This document shows positions 6,373 through 6,417 of a stretch of 6,417 nucleotides of DNA, piece by piece. Source of the DNA: Eubacterium sp. Its GTDB lineage: Bacteria; Bacillota; Clostridia; Lachnospirales; Lachnospiraceae. The stretch covers positions 1-6,417 of the forward strand of contig JAFSTZ010000097.1 of assembly GCA_017445525.1 (NCBI GenBank), written 5' to 3'. The first letter of the stretch is position 1. Every line of letters begins with the position of its first letter. Under the pieces are notes generated by a model. The model saw only the letters and a list, made by a program, of their open reading frames with translations. It searched no databases and had not been told where the DNA came from. Position numbers and translations under genes: made by a program.

Positions 6373-6417
6373 TCGTAGCTTACGTGATTCCTCCGGCATG
6401 ATGTGCGGAAAAACACA

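Noticed and set aside
6392..6409. Imperfect hairpin after the kinase gene as a terminator
   Set aside because: The stem is only six pairs with a bulged G, and it is followed by As rather than Ts on the + strand. The window ends at 6417, so the real terminator or next gene cannot be judged.

Overview
The window reads as a low-to-mid GC Clostridia chromosome, most like the Lachnospiraceae. This is inferred from strong GGAGG ribosome binding sites, frequent ATA/AGA/AGG codons, and the style of the proteins: a secreted Big_2-type protein, a CdaR/PucR-type regulator, an S41 protease and a hybrid histidine kinase with HisKA, receiver and HPt modules. All supported genes are on the + strand. I see no RNA genes, mobile elements, CRISPR arrays or phage genes.

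Layout: (1) positions 1-269 hold the 3' end of an unrecognised gene. (2) A 132-base gap carries a good extended -10 promoter (341-369). (3) This promoter drives a monocistronic gene for a secreted 288-residue Ig-like protein (402-1268), closed by a rho-independent terminator (1293-1324). (4) Three tightly packed genes follow: a CdaR/PucR-type HTH regulator (1340-2422), a membrane-anchored PDZ/S41 C-terminal processing protease (about 2438-3730), and a polytopic hybrid sensor histidine kinase (3758 onward). The regulator's stop codon abuts an in-frame ATG of the protease ORF, and 27 bases separate protease and kinase, so the three look like one transcription unit.

The most notable point is at the end of the kinase. 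As written, the kinase stops at 6133, a few residues into its HPt domain. The rest of that domain, including the phospho-accepting His, continues in another frame to 6372. One extra T in the TTTT run at 6116-6119 would restore an 871-residue HisKA-HATPase-REC-HPt kinase. This is either a real one-base deletion or a homopolymer sequencing error. The local sequence is a poor match for programmed -1 frameshifting.

Taken together, the second half of the window is a possible envelope-signalling operon: a cytoplasmic ligand-type regulator, a protease whose active site lies outside the membrane, and a kinase with about nine membrane helices that would pass phosphate through REC and HPt to a response regulator not present here. 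The functional link is inferred from spacing alone. No clearly new system is proven by the sequence.
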